From: Candidatus Obscuribacterales bacterium
GTDB taxonomy: Bacteria; Cyanobacteriota; Vampirovibrionia; Obscuribacterales; Obscuribacteraceae
Length of the DNA: 64,000 nt
Reading direction: 5' to 3'
NCBI GenBank assembly: GCA_021732025.1
Contig: JAKFVU010000084.1
Location: 1-64,000, forward strand
In this document: one piece after another, positions 45,334 to 54,434 of the stretch
How positions within the stretch are numbered: the stretch's first letter is position 1
Layout of the letters: every line of letters begins with the position of its first letter
Made by a program: the position numbers and the translations under genes
The notes under the pieces: model-generated
Databases searched by the model: none
The model's input: the letters and a program-made list of their open reading frames with translations, nothing else
Told to the model about the DNA's origin: nothing

Positions 45334-47940
45334 ATGAGCGAAACGAAAATCTTCGGCATAAGACATCATGGCCCGGGCTCAGCCCACAGCCTGCTGGCAG
45401 CCTTGGACGAGTTTCAACCTGACTGCATATTGATAGAGGGCCCTCCAGAAGGCAACACCTTGATGCCTTTGGTGACAGACCCGGGCATGGTACCACCGGT
45501 GGCACTGCTGGTTTATGCCCAAGATAATCCACGGCAAGCCTGTTACTATCCCTTCGCCGAATTCTCTCCAGAATGGCAAGCCATGAAATTTGCCGTAAAT
45601 AACGGCATCACTTGTCGTTTTATAGATTTACCCCAGAGCCACTGGCTGGCCCTCAACGATGCAAAAGCCAAAAAGCAAACCGCCATCGGCACAATAGCTC
45701 CAGTTTCCGCGCCCGACTTCGAACAAAGACCCGGCGATCCGCTCAATACCCCAGACCCGGACGTCGATCTCAAATTTGAAGTGCGGCCAGCCCTTGATAC
45801 CATCATCATTGGTGATTCTGAATCTAATTCGAATGAAAACACAGCAGAGTCTGATGCCTACCAAACAATCTCTGAAGAAGCTCAAGAGCTAGCGAGATTA
45901 GCCAAAGAAAAAGCTGCCTATAACGAAAAGATCAAAAGAGATCCGATTGGTTGTTTAGCCGAAATTGCCGGTTTTAGCGACGGCGAGCGCTGGTGGGAGC
46001 AGATTGTTGAACAGCGCACCCAGAGGCTGCCAGCTCACAAATTTGAATCACCTTCAACCTTTTTAGTCTTTGACGCCATTGCCGAAGCCATGCAAGTGCT
46101 TCGCTTAGAATTAGCGAAAGATGAAGATCCCGACGCTCGTGAAAAAACTGCCAAGCTAGAAATTTCAGACGATGGCACAGAGCGCATCATCTACGACGAA
46201 GACGATCTGATTGAGCCCATGCGCGAGGCGTACATGCGTCAATGCTTACGCAGCGCAAGCAAAGAGTTCAGTCGTGTGGCTGTGGTTTGTGGCGCCTGGC
46301 ATGCGCCGGCCTTGAGCCAACTGCCACCAGCAAAAGACGACAACGCTCTATTAAAAGGGCTGCCCAAACAAAAAGTAGAAGCCACATTTATTCCTTGGAC
46401 CCACGGCAGACTATCGTTTTCTAGTGGCTACGGCGCCGGTGTAGAGTCTCCCGGCTGGTACCATCACATTTTCGCAAATAGAGAAAACCCTGTGCTCACC
46501 TGGTTGGTGAAAGTAGCGCAATTACTACGCGCCGAAGATTTAGATGCGTCATCGGCCCAAGTAATTGATACTCTGCGCCTAGTCGAAGCAGTATCGTCAA
46601 TGCGCGAATTGGCTCACCCCAGCCTTGACGAGCTCAATGATGCCATCATCACGGTGCTCTGCTCAGGCAACAACATTCCTCTTGGTCTAATTCGCAAAAA
46701 GCTCATTGTCGGCGAGACCTTAGGTCAAGTACCTGAGAACACTCCAGGCACTCCCTTAGAGCGTGACCTAGCAAAACTGCAAAGCAAACTGCGCATGAAA
46801 CCTGAAGCTACCTCAAAAGTGCTTGAGCTTGACTTGCGCAAACCTCTTGATCTAAATCGCAGTGAGCTACTCAATCGCCTGCTCATTCTCAACATCGATT
46901 GGGCCGAAAAACAATATATTCGTGGCAAGAGCGGCACCTTCCACGAAAACTGGGATCTCGAATGGTATCCAGAACTAAGCATCAGACTGATAGAAGCGGG
47001 AATTTGGGGCCGCACCATTGAGCAGGCAGCAGCGGCAAAAGCAGCAGATGTTGCGAGCTCGAATAATAGCCTGGCAACTTTGGTTGACCTGTTAGAAAAG
47101 ATACTCGAAGCCAACTTGCCTGATGCACTAAATATGGTGATGGCACGCATCAACAGTGAAGCGGCAGTAGCAGGTGATGTCATTGAACTAATGAAAAGCG
47201 TTCCTACTCTAGCTCGAGTGGTACGCTATGGGAACGTTCGTGGAACTGACGTGGAAGCAGTCAAATCAATTATTGACGCTTTGGTTGCTCGCATTGTCAT
47301 TGGCTTGCCTTCTGCCTGCCAGTCACTCGATGATGAAGCTGCTGACTCAATGCAAGGTCTGATTAACGAAGTCAATGCCGCCTTGCTGCTTCTGAGCAGA
47401 CAAGATCACTTAAGCTCTTACCGCGAACTGCTGAGTAAATTAGCTAACAATGAAAACCTCCACGGCCATGTGGCAGGTAAGGCGACAAGACTACTATTTG
47501 AAAGTCGCACACTCGATGATCAAGCGGCCGCACGTATGATGCAATGGGCACTTTCGCGGGCGGCAGAACCACTCTATGCCGGCAAATGGCTAGAGGGTTT
47601 CCTCAGCGGCAGTGCACTTGTTCTCATCCACGACAGCCGACTCTGGCAACTACTCGATGGCTGGCTCCTCAATCTAGACCAAGATGCCTTCAAAGAGTTG
47701 CTCCCACTCTTGAGGCGGACGTTCTCGACATTTACTAGCCCAGAGCGCCGCCAAATTGGCGAAAGAGTTCGTGATACACAAGCACTAGAAGGTGATATCT
47801 TCACCGCCGACGTAGAAGAAGATTTAGACTTAGAGCGCATTCGACCACCACTAAATATGGTGCGGTTCCTACTTGGCCTGCCGCCCCTTTCAGAAAATGT
47901 GGAGTTGGCACTCGCAATTCAAACAGGTGAAAGCTCATGA
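45334..47940 (+). CDS. DUF5682-like protein (fourth gene of operon)
   Basis: The product has 868 residues. It opens with IFGIRHHGPGSAHSLLAALD, then FQPDCILIEGPPEGN, a pattern reminiscent of the TraB/TIKI/ChaN/EreA fold where a His-rich first strand and a Glu after it bind metal or heme. A second part of that pattern is VAVVCGAWHAPAL near residue 315. A long variable acidic linker lies between (about 170-200). The C-terminal 500 residues are helical and Leu-rich. DUF5682 proteins are known only as members of this operon type; a hydrolase role for the N-terminus is inference. It starts 41 bases after the ATPase and overlaps the VWA gene by ATGA. Confidence 0.85.
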   Translation: MSETKIFGIRHHGPGSAHSLLAALDEFQPDCILIEGPPEGNTLMPLVTDPGMVPPVALLVYAQDNPRQACYYPFAEFSPEWQAMKFAVNNGITCRFIDLPQSHWLALNDAKAKKQTAIGTIAPVSAPDFEQRPGDPLNTPDPDVDLKFEVRPALDTIIIGDSESNSNENTAESDAYQTISEEAQELARLAKEKAAYNEKIKRDPIGCLAEIAGFSDGERWWEQIVEQRTQRLPAHKFESPSTFLVFDAIAEAMQVLRLELAKDEDPDAREKTAKLEISDDGTERIIYDEDDLIEPMREAYMRQCLRSASKEFSRVAVVCGAWHAPALSQLPPAKDDNALLKGLPKQKVEATFIPWTHGRLSFSSGYGAGVESPGWYHHIFANRENPVLTWLVKVAQLLRAEDLDASSAQVIDTLRLVEAVSSMRELAHPSLDELNDAIITVLCSGNNIPLGLIRKKLIVGETLGQVPENTPGTPLERDLAKLQSKLRMKPEATSKVLELDLRKPLDLNRSELLNRLLILNIDWAEKQYIRGKSGTFHENWDLEWYPELSIRLIEAGIWGRTIEQAAAAKAADVASSNNSLATLVDLLEKILEANLPDALNMVMARINSEAAVAGDVIELMKSVPTLARVVRYGNVRGTDVEAVKSIIDALVARIVIGLPSACQSLDDEAADSMQGLINEVNAALLLLSRQDHLSSYRELLSKLANNENLHGHVAGKATRLLFESRTLDDQAAARMMQWALSRAAEPLYAGKWLEGFLSGSALVLIHDSRLWQLLDGWLLNLDQDAFKELLPLLRRTFSTFTSPERRQIGERVRDTQALEGDIFTADVEEDLDLERIRPPLNMVRFLLGLPPLSENVELALAIQTGESS

Positions 47941-49127
47941 GCGCTAACCAAGAACAACTTGAAGAGCGTCTAAGACGATGGCGACTACTGCTAGGCAGCC
48001 AAGACAATGAAGGTCTGAGGCATCGCCTTGAAGGTGAAGATGCAGCTATCGATGCCTCACTGTCTTCGCTCTATAACCCCAGAGAAGAAGACGGCGGACA
48101 ACGCGGAGCAGATCTTGGCAGCTCCAGCCCGAACGTGGCCCGCTGGCTAGGAGATATTCGCAAATATTTTCCAGCGTCGGTGGTGACGATCATGCAAAAA
48201 GACGCCCTGGAAAAACTCAATCTTAAGCGCATGCTCTTGGAGCCCGAGCTGCTGTCATCGATGGTGCCTGACGTCAACTTAGTTGCCACCTTGGTAGCAT
48301 TAGGCTCTGCCATGCCTAACAAGACTAAAGAAACAGCTCGTATGGTCGTGCGCTCTGTGGTCAATCAATTGATGGCCAAACTAGCCAGCCCAACTAGGCA
48401 AGCAATTGTCGGTGCCACCAATAGAGCAACAAAAAACTATCGCCCGCGCCACCACGAAATTAACTGGGCACGAACAATCCAGATCAATCTCAAGCATTAT
48501 CAACCTGCTCTCAAAACAATTATTCCCCAACGAATTGTCGGTTACGGGCGCAAACGCTCTAGCCTGAAAGACATAATATTGCTGGTAGATCAAAGCGGTT
48601 CGATGGCCACATCAGTGGTCTACTCAGGCATCTTCGGGGCAGTTCTAGCCTCTCTACCGGCAGTCTCGACCCAGCTTGTCGTCTTCGACACTGCAGTTGT
48701 CGACCTCACTGAAAAGTTGGCAGACCCGGTTGATGTTATTTTCGGCACACAGCTCGGTGGTGGCACTGATATCAATAGAGCAGTAGCCTATGCCCAAACC
48801 CTAGTGAAAAGACCAACTGATACCATTCTGGTTTTAGTGAGCGATCTCTTCGAGGGTGGCAACAACCAAGAGATGCTCAAACGAATCTACGCTCTAGTCA
48901 ACTCTGGTGTCACAGTTGTGGCCCTGCTGGCCCTAACAGACCAGGGCGCCCCGGCCTTTGATCACCGCAATGCTGCACACTTTTGTGAAATGGGTGTTCC
49001 GGCATTTGCCTGCACTCCAGACCAATTTCCACAACTGATGGCCACTGCAATCAACAAGGGTGACCTAGCAGCTTGGGCAGCAGGCCAGGGTATCGTGACA
49101 ACGCGAGCTGAAAAGAGCGAAAGTTGA
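47937..49127 (+). CDS. VWA domain protein, CoxE-like (fifth gene of operon)
   Basis: The product has 396 residues. The first 210 are helical and basic (ATKNYRPRHHEINWARTIQI). The C-terminal VWA domain has a full MIDAS: D218-x-S220-x-S222 in VDQSGSM, Thr in GGGTDINRA, and Asp in LVSDLFEGG. MIDAS sites bind a divalent metal and a partner's acidic residue. In MoxR systems the VWA protein is the typical client or adaptor of the ATPase. No signal peptide or membrane helix is seen, so the whole five-gene product set looks cytoplasmic. Its stop is 19 bases from the end of the convergent PEBP gene. Confidence 0.9.
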   Translation: MSANQEQLEERLRRWRLLLGSQDNEGLRHRLEGEDAAIDASLSSLYNPREEDGGQRGADLGSSSPNVARWLGDIRKYFPASVVTIMQKDALEKLNLKRMLLEPELLSSMVPDVNLVATLVALGSAMPNKTKETARMVVRSVVNQLMAKLASPTRQAIVGATNRATKNYRPRHHEINWARTIQINLKHYQPALKTIIPQRIVGYGRKRSSLKDIILLVDQSGSMATSVVYSGIFGAVLASLPAVSTQLVVFDTAVVDLTEKLADPVDVIFGTQLGGGTDINRAVAYAQTLVKRPTDTILVLVSDLFEGGNNQEMLKRIYALVNSGVTVVALLALTDQGAPAFDHRNAAHFCEMGVPAFACTPDQFPQLMATAINKGDLAAWAAGQGIVTTRAEKSES

Positions 49128-49146
49128 GCTAAAGCTAAATAAGGTC

Positions 49147-49749
49147 CTAAGGTCTAATATAGGTTCCGACTGCTTCACCACTGGCCAGAATGTGGCCAGC
49201 AATGGCTTTCTCAAAAGCAACCTTATCTATACCAGGCTTTTCACTGAGCATTTTATCTAAGGCAAAAACTCGAAAATAATAGTGGTGCACTTTTCCCTTT
49301 GGCGGGGAAGGCCCGTTGTAACCAGTCTTGCCAAAATCATTCTGCCCCTGAGTGGCCCCAGCTGCAGTGGCAGTCTTCGGTGTTGCTTCTTTCAGCTCGG
49401 TCGCTTTAGCGTCGAGGCCATAGAGTATCCAATGCCACCAATCACCACGAGGTGCGTCAGTATCAACTACGCAGATGGCAATACTCTTGGTCTTAGCTGG
49501 AGGAGTTGACCAGGTCAATGCCGGGGCAATGTCATCACCATCGGCAGTATATTTAACTGGAATAGAAGCACCACCGGCAAAGGCATTGGTAGAAACCTTC
49601 AAGACTTCAGCTTGAGTATTACCCTCGCCAGTATCATTTCCGGCATTGGCAGGCAAACCCAAACTTGGCACAGATAGCGCCAATAAAGAAGTTGCAATGC
49701 AAACAAAAGCCACGGCAATAGAGCGTGACAAAAATGTTGGTCTACTCAA
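49147..49749 (-). CDS. Secreted PEBP-family (YbhB/YbcL-like) protein
   Basis: The product has 200 residues with a signal peptide (IAVAFVCIATSLLALSVPSL). The PEBP fold shows FAGGASIPVKYTADGDDIAP, ALTWSTPPAKTKSIAICVVD, then DTDAPRGDWWHWILYGL and KVHHYYFRVFALD. These carry the conserved Asp-Pro-like pocket and the HYYFRVFALD strand. Bacterial PEBPs bind small anions or lipids and their roles are unclear. The gene starts 2 bases after the stop of the upstream Cys-containing secreted protein, so the two are co-transcribed. Confidence 0.88.
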   Translation of the reverse strand: MSRPTFLSRSIAVAFVCIATSLLALSVPSLGLPANAGNDTGEGNTQAEVLKVSTNAFAGGASIPVKYTADGDDIAPALTWSTPPAKTKSIAICVVDTDAPRGDWWHWILYGLDAKATELKEATPKTATAAGATQGQNDFGKTGYNGPSPPKGKVHHYYFRVFALDKMLSEKPGIDKVAFEKAIAGHILASGEAVGTYIRP

Positions 49750-49751
49750 CC

Positions 49752-50288
49752 TTAGTTAACCTCAACGATGCTTGATGGTCTCACTTCACCGCGCTTGATG
49801 ATGCCCACTACTTTTACCATGTGGGCTTTGTCGCGCTTAGTTGCCTGCATCACTTTCTTGGCCATAACATTGCCAGCATTGTCAAGGTCAATCCATTGGC
49901 CCTGACTGTATACAGAGTAACCAGCTTCGCAGCATGAAGGCTCTAGAGAGCACGCCTTAGTGTGTTCTTTGACACTTTTCATGGCGTCTTTGTTGTCGCC
50001 TTTGATAGCAGCGGCACATGAGCGGTCGACCAAGTAACCGGTCCAGGTCTGAGAATCAGCAGCAGCAGCTGGGCTCTTTGCAGCAGCAGTAGAAGCGCCA
50101 GTTTTAGATTCTGGTTTAGATTCTGGCTTGGCAACAGACTTAGTCTCCGCCTTAACCACCGGCTTACTAACAGACTTTTGGGTCTTTTCACTAGCCTTGG
50201 CAGACTTAGTAGGCTCCGCAGCAAGACCAGGTAGTGCTGTAAAGAGACTGAGGGCCAAGAGAGAAACGATAATTTGTTTTGGTAACAT
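49752..50288 (-). CDS. Secreted protein with conserved Cys-containing C-terminal domain
   Basis: The product has 178 residues with a signal peptide (IIVSLLALSLFTALPGLAA). Then comes a Lys/Ser/Ala low-complexity stretch (about 25-78) and a compact C-terminal domain beginning WTGYLVDRSCAAAIKGDNKD, with KACSLEPSCCEAGYSVYSQG and a beta-rich end. The four Cys are probably disulphide-bonded or metal-binding after export. WTGxLVDxxC domains occur in exported proteins of several phyla, but I cannot name a function. It is the first gene of a two-gene unit with the PEBP protein and is transcribed away from the YwqG-like gene. Confidence 0.7.
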   Translation of the reverse strand: MLPKQIIVSLLALSLFTALPGLAAEPTKSAKASEKTQKSVSKPVVKAETKSVAKPESKPESKTGASTAAAKSPAAAADSQTWTGYLVDRSCAAAIKGDNKDAMKSVKEHTKACSLEPSCCEAGYSVYSQGQWIDLDNAGNVMAKKVMQATKRDKAHMVKVVGIIKRGEVRPSSIVEVN

Positions 50289-50409
50289 GATCCACGTATG
50301 CTAATTGAGGTATTGCTGACAGAATTAGTGAACATCGTAGCAAATCTATTGCAGTTCTAGGCTCAAATTCCTATTCCTCTAGATAATTCTCAAATGAACG
50401 TTTAAGAAA

Positions 50410-51306
50410 ATGACAATAGAAGAGCTAGCACAGAACCTAATCAAAATTACTTCGCGTCTACCAGAAGCTGAGGCTGAACAGGTGCGTCTCTTCATATCGG
50501 CCAGCCGCACGAAAACTCTTGGATTAGTAACCGAGCCAATCAACAAGAATGCTCAAGGCAACCTGGAAACCGACAAGGCTTCTACCTCGCGAGAAGGCCT
50601 AATTGGCGGACAGCCACTCTTACCTCCCTATTTCAAATGGCCTGACGATCGCTACGGCCAATCGATGCTATTTCTGGCGCAGTTTGATCTATCAAAGCTG
50701 CCGACAGTGAGAGACGATGCGCCGAAAGTCGGCCTTCTCACACTCTTCCGTTCAGCAGCAGCAACGAGCTTGAATAGCAAAGATCGTAAAGGATTTCACA
50801 TTCAGTGCCTACCTGAAAGTGACCGAAAAAACCTTATAGCGACAGAACAACCTGAAAACATAGAACTTCCGGCCTTCAGCTTTGCCAGCGGCGTGACCTA
50901 TACAGTTGCTCGCGATCTAGACGATCTCAAAAAAATTGTCGACATACCCTTTGATATGCAAGCCGACCTCGAAAACTGGATCAAAGCTTTCAATTCTCTC
51001 TCGAAGTTTCAGAGCCAACTATTTGGCACCAATGTTAGTGGCTTTACTCAGTTGCAAGAGACTTGTGCCTTTGCTTTTAATGGCATCTCCTATAATTCAG
51101 CCCGAGCTAGCGATAGGCATTACAGCCACTTAGTCAAGGAAGCTGCTGATTGGATTTTACTGGCCCGCATAAACGAGAGAGAGTTGTTCGGCGACAACCA
51201 CACCGTCAAAGAAACAGTAGTGCTAATGCGCGAAGAAGACCTTAAGGCAGGCCATTTTGACAGGGCGTGGATGATAGTGCGACCGCAGGCAGCTTCACCG
51301 GCTTAA
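50410..51306 (+). CDS. YwqG-like (DUF1963) protein
   Basis: The product has 298 residues with no signal peptide. IGGQPLLPPYFKWPDD followed by YGQSMLFLAQFDLSKLP is the hallmark of the YwqG/DUF1963 family. A later LPAFSFASGVTY and an ETCAFAFNGISYN region complete the layout, and WILLARINE near residue 255 fits the second half of the fold. The family is soluble and of unknown function. The ATG at 50410 has an AAGAAA stretch upstream. It converges with the trypsin-like gene. Confidence 0.75.
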   Translation: MTIEELAQNLIKITSRLPEAEAEQVRLFISASRTKTLGLVTEPINKNAQGNLETDKASTSREGLIGGQPLLPPYFKWPDDRYGQSMLFLAQFDLSKLPTVRDDAPKVGLLTLFRSAAATSLNSKDRKGFHIQCLPESDRKNLIATEQPENIELPAFSFASGVTYTVARDLDDLKKIVDIPFDMQADLENWIKAFNSLSKFQSQLFGTNVSGFTQLQETCAFAFNGISYNSARASDRHYSHLVKEAADWILLARINERELFGDNHTVKETVVLMREEDLKAGHFDRAWMIVRPQAASPA

Positions 51307-51326
51307 CGTAAGGCCAGCAAACAAGA

Positions 51327-53006
51327 CTATGTATGTACGCTAGATTCAAGCCACTCAAGAATGTGATTAATTGAGCTCTTTACTTGACCCTTCAATGTGG
51401 TTGGAGTTGCTTTGCCTTCCAAGCCAGCAAAGTAGCTGCCTGTGCTCTTCAGGTCAAAGGCACGACGCAGCAGTTGTTTGGGATCGTTGACACCTTCCAT
51501 TTTCACCGGAATTTGATTACGATCAAGGCTAACTACAAGCTTAGAAGAATTGATTGGCACAGATGAACCAGGCCAAACAGCGTCATGAGCCAAGGCTTTG
51601 CCATCGAGCGCAAGCGGTTCTACCACAATCTGTCTGGTGGCAGGCTGATATTGGCTGCGTAGCATCAATTCAGATATGCGATTATCGCGCATTGGCATTA
51701 ACACGCGAGTGACTCTTGAGTGGAAGAAATCAGAACTGCCATCCAAACGCTTGTCGAGAGGAAATAGCTTCTCAACGTTAGCAGATGCGGCATTCTTGTC
51801 AGCAATCTCATAGTATTGACGGTTCACTACAGGTGGTGCCACAGTTGCTCGGCCAGCCACTTTAGCACCTTCAACTAAAGTTGCTACGCTTTCAGCCGGT
51901 GTCAAAATAGTGAGATCATGATTTGAGCGATCACCTTGCTTGAGAACACCAACTAGACCGCCTTTATCATTAATGATTGGGCCACCTGAATTGCCGTTTT
52001 CAGCATGCAGTTTGATACGCATATTGAGCGGATCTACGCGTATCGCATTGATGGTCTCACCAGGAGACAAGAATGGTTTCTGCCAACCATTAGGAAAACC
52101 AACACTGAAGAGTGACTCCCCGGCTTGATTAAGCTTGATCACACCCGAGCCTTCCATGGCCACCGGCGAAAAACTTGCAGCGGCTGCTGGATTCTTCAAC
52201 TGAATCAAAGCCAAATCATAGAGCGGTGACGATTTAATCACTTCGGCTTGGTGTGCCCGACCAAAGCGATCGAAGACTGTCAAATCAAGGGCCTTGTCTA
52301 CAACATGGTGATTAGTCACCATACGACCATCTTTGCCCACCGAAAAGGCGGTACCGAAGCGACCAGCCATGCCACCATCTTCAGGAGCAAGAACCTCTAC
52401 CCGTCCGACTTTTCCGCTCATACTAGTGTAGAGCTTAGCCAGATCATCATATTTAGAAACAGTAAGTTTCGACCCAAGAGATGCTTCTTCACCTACTTGC
52501 AAAAGCGGAATCTCAACTTTGGCGGCAGCTTGTTTAGCAAAGTAAGAGCGAGCACCAATGGCTCCAGCGCTGCCAGCTACACCCATCAGGGTAGTGTCAA
52601 AAAGAAATGCTCCGGCAGAGTTGCTCACCACATTTTTATTCTGCAGATGCTGCACGTCTGACTGCCAGCTCGACTTGGCTGCTGAGGCCACGTCAACTCC
52701 GTGCTCGGCCACTTCTAAACCAAAAGCGGCGCCGCCGGCAATGCCGAAGCTCTTGGCCGCTAGCCCAACCATGCCGGGTTTGCGGGTCAAAACCGCTAAG
52801 CCAAGGCCAAATGCCGCAGCACCGGCAACTTTCAAGCTTGTTTCACCAGGGTTCTCGACGGCTCTGACAGCAGCAGAGGTAAAGCCAGTGCCAGCTGAGC
52901 CAAACAGATCAATTTCGCGCAGAATCTTACTGCCGGTGGATTCGGTAGAACCAGAAGCTACGGTAGGATTTGAGGCTCGATCTGCGCTCGACTCAAAAGG
53001 CATCAA
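51327..53006 (-). CDS. Trypsin-like (S1/DegP-type) serine protease with Gly/Ala-rich N-terminus
   Basis: The product has 559 residues. The catalytic triad is H234 (MVTNHHVVDKA), D264 (SPLYDLALIQL) and S340 (ENGNSGGPII). The S1C-like domain spans about 205-370. No PDZ domain is apparent; the last 180 residues are strand-rich and unrecognised. The first 170 residues are Gly/Ala-rich with two hydrophobic stretches (AAFGLGLAVLT, AGAFLFDTTLMGVAGSAGAI) and no signal peptide. A similar Gly/Ala-rich, leaderless N-terminus occurs in the debranching enzyme at 34101. Substrate and location unknown; membrane insertion through the N-terminus is inferred. It lies downstream of the OmpA-family gene on the same strand. 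Confidence 0.88.
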   Translation of the reverse strand: MMPFESSADRASNPTVASGSTESTGSKILREIDLFGSAGTGFTSAAVRAVENPGETSLKVAGAAAFGLGLAVLTRKPGMVGLAAKSFGIAGGAAFGLEVAEHGVDVASAAKSSWQSDVQHLQNKNVVSNSAGAFLFDTTLMGVAGSAGAIGARSYFAKQAAAKVEIPLLQVGEEASLGSKLTVSKYDDLAKLYTSMSGKVGRVEVLAPEDGGMAGRFGTAFSVGKDGRMVTNHHVVDKALDLTVFDRFGRAHQAEVIKSSPLYDLALIQLKNPAAAASFSPVAMEGSGVIKLNQAGESLFSVGFPNGWQKPFLSPGETINAIRVDPLNMRIKLHAENGNSGGPIINDKGGLVGVLKQGDRSNHDLTILTPAESVATLVEGAKVAGRATVAPPVVNRQYYEIADKNAASANVEKLFPLDKRLDGSSDFFHSRVTRVLMPMRDNRISELMLRSQYQPATRQIVVEPLALDGKALAHDAVWPGSSVPINSSKLVVSLDRNQIPVKMEGVNDPKQLLRRAFDLKSTGSYFAGLEGKATPTTLKGQVKSSINHILEWLESSVHT

Positions 53007-53101
53007 GAAATCTCATATAAGTAGTAAAGAGATCTACATGATAAGCCCGAGCATTCACCACGTCAGTGGGGAAAATACGAAGTGTCAGAAGTTTACAAGA
53101 G

Positions 53102-54247
53102 CTAATTAAACTGACGGAACACTACCCGCCGGTTACGAGCCCGGTTTGCCTCATTGGTATTGGGTTTCTCAGGTTTTGTATAGCCAAAGCCAACTGATTT
53201 GAGTCGCTCAGCTGAAATGCCGCAATTGTCGATCAGGTAACGCTTAACAGATTCGGCCCGTCGTTGAGACAAGCTCATATTGTAGTTATAGCTACCGATG
53301 GTGCAGGTGTGGCCTTCAACCTGCAGTTTCAATTTCGGCTCATGAACAATGTAATGGCTCAGTGAGCGCAAAATTGCCTTAGACGAATCGCGCAATTTGG
53401 CAGAGTCGAAATCAAACAAAATCAGGTAGGAAGTAGCGACACCGCCATCCTTGAGCTGATCGAAAATATTCTTGGCTTCTTTGGTGGCATCACTTTCGCC
53501 ATAAGCATGGGCCAATGATGTCACCCAGCGAAACGGCGCATTACCCTGCACCATAAGGGGAAAGCGCGGATTGTCTAATATCCAGTAAGTCCAACCATTG
53601 TCGCAAACAGCCTTAATGCAACGCACGGGCACATCTTTGCCTTCGATGCGCATGCTAATGGTCTCTTCCCCATGACCTGTGATGTAATGCGGCATGGGCA
53701 CGGTCTCTTGGTGGAGAACCATGACAGTCTCGGGCCCATCTAAAGAAAATTCTGAGCGTTTGCCCAGCTTCAGGTCGCGAAAGAGGTCGTCTGATATCCG
53801 CAAAGCATTGTTATAGCCAATCAGGGTGGTCGTTTCGTGCTTAGGATAGAAAAGGCTGACTTTACGCGAATGATGTATATCGCCAGGCTCAACTCTCCTT
53901 GAGCCCGATGCATCGGCCGGTTCGCCCATCTGCCACTCGTAGATATAGCCATCTCGGCCAGCTTCTTCAATTCTGGCCATGAAGTCGTAATTGCCAACCA
54001 GGCGCCACTGGGTGTCTAGACCGTCGAAAATGTGAAAAGTAACTTCTAGACCGGGGGCAAAAACAACCTGAGTGGTCGGGTCGGTTATCTCTTTGCTGGC
54101 TGGCGCCTGCTTTGGCCGGCTCGGGTCAGCAATTATGGTCTTTTTAGGAGCATAAGAGGCAGCCTGGGCCGCGGCAGCTAAAACCAGATTTAGCAAAAGG
54201 GCTACAAAGGCAGCAACAATGGCGTTTTTAGAGGCAAAATTTGACAT
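53102..54247 (-). CDS. Secreted OmpA-family protein
   Basis: The product has 381 residues with a signal peptide (NAIVAAFVALLLNLVLAAAAQA). Residues about 50-260 form an unrecognised beta-rich domain (VTFHIFDGLDTQWRLVGNYD, WQMGEPADASGS). The C-terminal OmpA-like domain (about 270-380) has LILFDFDSAKLRDSSKAILR, QVEGHTCTIGSYNYNMSLSQ, then RRAESVKRYLIDNCGI and EANRARNRRVVF, with the peptidoglycan-binding arginine region present. It probably tethers the outer envelope to peptidoglycan. No beta-barrel signature is evident. A possible promoter (TTGTCT, 16 bases, TAGATT on the minus strand) lies in the gap shared with dnaK. Confidence 0.88.
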   Translation of the reverse strand: MSNFASKNAIVAAFVALLLNLVLAAAAQAASYAPKKTIIADPSRPKQAPASKEITDPTTQVVFAPGLEVTFHIFDGLDTQWRLVGNYDFMARIEEAGRDGYIYEWQMGEPADASGSRRVEPGDIHHSRKVSLFYPKHETTTLIGYNNALRISDDLFRDLKLGKRSEFSLDGPETVMVLHQETVPMPHYITGHGEETISMRIEGKDVPVRCIKAVCDNGWTYWILDNPRFPLMVQGNAPFRWVTSLAHAYGESDATKEAKNIFDQLKDGGVATSYLILFDFDSAKLRDSSKAILRSLSHYIVHEPKLKLQVEGHTCTIGSYNYNMSLSQRRAESVKRYLIDNCGISAERLKSVGFGYTKPEKPNTNEANRARNRRVVFRQFN

Positions 54248-54434
54248 CTTAGAATTGTCGCAAAAGTTGCTGGAGCAAATCTAGGTTATCGAGCTAATGA
54301 GACAAAGAGCAACGACGATGATTAAAGAAAACTAGAGAATTGGCAATTACGCTCTGGAGTTCAATAGGCTGACATTAGAGGACGCTGAGAGGCGCCCAAA
54401 TTGTTTTTCAAGGTCACAAAACGGAGTTAGAGAA

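Noticed and set aside
41197-49127. Assignment of the five-gene operon to a named defence system
   Set aside because: The components do not match the toxin, nuclease or sensor sets of the defence systems I know; only a possible resemblance to VWA-MoxR ternary systems remains, so it is reported as unknown.
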